Below are positions 61,785-64,000 of a DNA stretch of 64,000 nt, piece after piece. This DNA comes from Paraburkholderia madseniana (GTDB lineage: Bacteria > Pseudomonadota > Gammaproteobacteria > Burkholderiales > Burkholderiaceae). The notes beneath the pieces were generated by a model that had not been told where the DNA came from, did no database searches, and saw nothing but the letters and a program-made list of their open reading frames with translations. The position numbers were made by a program, and so were the translations under genes. The stretch's first letter is position 1. Every line of letters begins with the position of its first letter. The stretch lies in contig NZ_VOSW01000025.1 of assembly GCF_009690905.1 (NCBI RefSeq), forward strand, positions 1-64,000. The letters run 5' to 3'.

Positions 61785-62936
61785 CTATGCTCCGCTGCCG
61801 CCCACTGTCTTGATGCTCTTCCATTGTCCTTGCTGGACCTGAAACAGCGTGTACGGCGGCTTGATCAGATCGCCATACGGGTCAAAGGTGATGTTGCCGG
61901 TTACACCGGTAACCTTCACTTTCGACAGGCTGTCGACGATCTTCGCGCGATCGAGCGAGTCGGCCTCGTGAATCGCCTTGATCATGGCGAGCGCGGCGTC
62001 GTACGCAAACGGTGCGTACAGTTCGACATCCTGATTGAAACGCGCCTTGTAGCGCTTGCCGAACTCCTGCGCGGCAGGCAGCTTGTCGAGCGCCGGACCC
62101 GGCTCGAGATCCTGAGTACCGTCACCTGCCGTGCCGGCGATCTGCAGGAACGCATTGCTCTTCAGCGCACCCGCGCCGAACAGTTGCGCTTGCATGCCGA
62201 GCGAGCGCATCTGCTTGACCAGCATCGCGCCCTGTTCATCCAGACCGCCGAAGAAAATCAGATCGACGTTCTTGCTCTTGAGCGTCGTCAGAATGGCGCG
62301 AAAATCCACGGCCTTGTCATTCGTGAACTCACGATCGACGATATTGCCATTCGCTTCCTTAGCGCCCTTTTCGAACGCATCCGCGAGCCCTTGCCCGAAT
62401 GCCGTACGGTCATCGATGATGCCGATGCGCTTCGCCTTCATCTGCTCCACCACGAAATGCCCCGCCACGACACCGCCAATGCCGTCGTGCCCCATGGTGC
62501 GGAACACGTTCTTGTAGCCTTGTTTGGTGAGTTGCGGATTGGTGGAGCCCGGCGTGATCATCGCAACGTTCGCCTGGTGATAGACCGTCGACGCCGGAAT
62601 GCTGCATCCCGAGTTGTAATGGCCGATCACACCGACTACGCCGTCGTCGACCAGTTTCTGCGCGACCTGAATCGCCACGCGCGGGTCCGCCTGATCGTCC
62701 TGCACATCGAGCACGAATTTGACCGGTTTTCCGCCGATCACCGGATGTTTCGCGTTCTCTTCATCGAGCGCGAGCTGCGCGCCGTACTGCAAATCTTTAC
62801 CGACTCGCGCGACCGGTCCGGTCAACGGTCCGACGAAACCGATCTTGACGACTTCAGGATCGGCCGCCCACGCAGACGGTAGATACGTGACGAGTGCACA
62901 AACTGTGGCACTCAACAGCCAATTGCGGCGATTCAT
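61785..62936 (-). CDS. Branched-chain amino-acid ABC transporter substrate-binding protein
   Basis: A 383-residue LivK-type binding protein: signal peptide MNRRNWLLSATVCALVTYLPSAWA, then VKIGFVGPLTGPVARVGKDLQYGAQLALDEEN, VVGVIGHYNSGCSIPAS, and a C-terminal lobe with KVTGVTGNITFDPYGD. It scavenges branched-chain or related amino acids in the periplasm. No permease gene is visible here. It is 131 bp downstream of the second DadA-like gene on the same strand, hinting at amino-acid uptake plus oxidation. Confidence 0.92.
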   Translation of the reverse strand: MNRRNWLLSATVCALVTYLPSAWAADPEVVKIGFVGPLTGPVARVGKDLQYGAQLALDEENAKHPVIGGKPVKFVLDVQDDQADPRVAIQVAQKLVDDGVVGVIGHYNSGCSIPASTVYHQANVAMITPGSTNPQLTKQGYKNVFRTMGHDGIGGVVAGHFVVEQMKAKRIGIIDDRTAFGQGLADAFEKGAKEANGNIVDREFTNDKAVDFRAILTTLKSKNVDLIFFGGLDEQGAMLVKQMRSLGMQAQLFGAGALKSNAFLQIAGTAGDGTQDLEPGPALDKLPAAQEFGKRYKARFNQDVELYAPFAYDAALAMIKAIHEADSLDRAKIVDSLSKVKVTGVTGNITFDPYGDLIKPPYTLFQVQQGQWKSIKTVGGSGA

Positions 62937-63067
62937 GATGCGCTCCTTGCGAGATGTAACGTCGCGCGATGTGTAGGTTGGCCGATCCGATGCGCGACGC
63001 GTCGAATCCGTCCTGCGGTGCTAGTCGTGAAACAGGAAAATCGGTGCGCTCAAAACCTCTACGAAAG

Positions 63068-64000
63068 TCAAAAACGCGTGGCCGAGTAAGGCGCGAGATC
63101 GAGCGGCGGCGCACGCTGCGCGATCAGATCGGCGACGATGCGCCCGCTCACCCCCGCTAACGTCAGTCCGAGATGCTGGTGGCCGAATGCGTAGATCACC
63201 CGTTCGCTCACACGCGAGCGTCCGAGCACCGGCACACCGTCCGGCAATGTCGGACGAAACCCGAGCCAACTGCTATCCGGCCTATCGAGCGCGGGTAACG
63301 CGCGTTTCGAAGAAAACGTCAACAGATCGATCAGCGAGCGGTTGCGCGTGTCGCCAAAACCCGCCAGTTCGACCGTGCCGGCGACGCGCAGGCCGTCGCT
63401 CATCGGCGTCATGTAAAAGCCGCGCTCGGCCCAGCCGACCGGTCGCGAAACCAGTTGTTGCGCGCCGGGAAAGCGGACGTGATAGCCGCGCTCCGTGTCG
63501 AGCGGAACCGCGTCGCCGCATTGTTTGGCGAATTGGGCGGAGCGCGCGCCAGTGGCGATCACAACGTGACTGAAGCGGCGCGCGGCGCCTTCGATCGTCA
63601 CGCTCGCGCCGTCAGCCGCAGGCTGCACTGCGTCGACGGTCGAGCGCTGCAGTGTCAGCCCCTGGTCGGCAAGCTGCAGATAAAGCGTCTGCAGAAAGCC
63701 ATGTGGATTTGAGAAATGCCAACTGTTACTGAACAATACGCCGCGCTCGAATATCGGCGCGAGCGACGGTTCGAGCGCACGGATGTCGCTGCCGCCCAGC
63801 ACGTCGAAGGCAACGCCTAACTGGCGGCGCAGATCGAGTGCAGGACGCGCGGCATCGAACGAAGCTGCGTTCGAGTACAGATAGAGACATTCGCGGGGCC
63901 GGACGAAACGCGCCAGTTCCGCGTCTGCAAGCAGCGGCGCATATCCGTCCTGCGCCTGATCGAGCAACGCGGCGAGTGCCGTGGCGCTCGCCTCATAGCG
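63068..64000 (-). CDS. DadA-like FAD oxidoreductase (partial, runs off the right edge)
   Basis: At least 310 residues remain; the N-terminal FAD-binding GxGxxG part lies beyond the window. The frame stays open to 64000. The C-terminal portion has HVVIATGARSAQFAKQCG, GYHVRFPGA and a TLPDGVPVLGRS...AFGHQHLGLTLAGVSGRIVADLI end, typical of D-amino-acid dehydrogenase. It is a paralog of the riboswitch-controlled gene at 10862 but not closely similar. It lies upstream of the LivK-like gene. Confidence 0.85.
   Translation of the reverse strand, partial: RYEASATALAALLDQAQDGYAPLLADAELARFVRPRECLYLYSNAASFDAARPALDLRRQLGVAFDVLGGSDIRALEPSLAPIFERGVLFSNSWHFSNPHGFLQTLYLQLADQGLTLQRSTVDAVQPAADGASVTIEGAARRFSHVVIATGARSAQFAKQCGDAVPLDTERGYHVRFPGAQQLVSRPVGWAERGFYMTPMSDGLRVAGTVELAGFGDTRNRSLIDLLTFSSKRALPALDRPDSSWLGFRPTLPDGVPVLGRSRVSERVIYAFGHQHLGLTLAGVSGRIVADLIAQRAPPLDLAPYSATRF

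Noticed and set aside
1..64000. CRISPR arrays, tRNA or rRNA genes, insertion sequences, prophage genes
   Set aside because: I looked for spaced repeats, tRNA-like cloverleaf ends, transposase and integrase motifs and found none that I could support.

Overview
The window is a high-GC chromosomal segment with no rRNA or tRNA genes, insertion sequences, phage genes or CRISPR that I can find. Gene content, codon use and protein style point to a member of the Burkholderiaceae, most likely Paraburkholderia. Indicators are the Burkholderia-type porin, the DUF3311-MctP pair, YceH, the phosphoketolase-acetate kinase pair and a palindromic intergenic repeat at the left edge that I recall from Paraburkholderia genomes. 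This assignment rests on recognition, not on a search.

Layout. 0.3-4 kb: a sulfur-scavenging set (DszC/SfnB-like flavoprotein, orphan sulfonate-binding protein, flavin-dependent monooxygenase). 4-7.5 kb: a two-TM SLATT-like protein, then an operon of a DUF4118 membrane protein, an alpha/beta hydrolase and a MipA-type outer-membrane protein, preceded by a perfect PmrA/QseB-like box. 7.5-12 kb: YceH, an XRE-cupin regulator with a GNAT acetyltransferase, a LysE exporter, and a tandem glycine riboswitch in front of a DadA-like oxidase. 12-23 kb: a carbon-metabolism stretch with BON protein, ackA, xfp, three small membrane or basic peptides, a HAD hydrolase, 6-phosphogluconate dehydrogenase, a sugar-efflux MFS, a thioredoxin and class I aldolase. 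23-35 kb: two hybrid histidine kinases, glycogen debranching enzyme, a single-domain response regulator, the stump of an RsbQ-like hydrolase, ZapE and transketolase. 35-40 kb: porin and an orphan MoxR/CobT-like AAA+-VWA pair. 40-47 kb: GST/SnoaL with a divergent LysR gene, a glutamine amidotransferase, MarC, and the MctP monocarboxylate permease. 46.7-49.4 kb: a metal locus in which a phytochelatin-synthase-like lipoprotein diverges from dmeR-dmeF-DUF1289. 49.4-57 kb: a poly-alanine membrane protein overlapping a diguanylate cyclase, a cupredoxin/metallophosphoesterase pair, a stand-alone SDH-like haem-domain protein and an M1 aminopeptidase lipoprotein. 57-64 kb: ArsR-AHSA1-GST operon, LysR, HAD, YkgJ, a Liv-type binding protein and a second DadA-like oxidase that runs off the right edge.

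How the parts work together. Phosphoketolase, acetate kinase, 6-phosphogluconate dehydrogenase, aldolase, transketolase and GlgX all feed or drain the pentose/hexose phosphate pool, so 12-35 kb looks like a dispersed central-carbon island. Best candidates for new biology: the phytochelatin-synthase-like lipoprotein tied to a Ni/Co sensor-exporter; the glycine-riboswitch-controlled amino-acid oxidase; two PmrA/QseB-like boxes, one before the DUF4118-hydrolase-MipA operon and one before a 41-residue membrane peptide; the detached SDH-like membrane domain; the orphan MoxR-VWA pair; and the RsbQ remnant left in front of a PAS-rich kinase.
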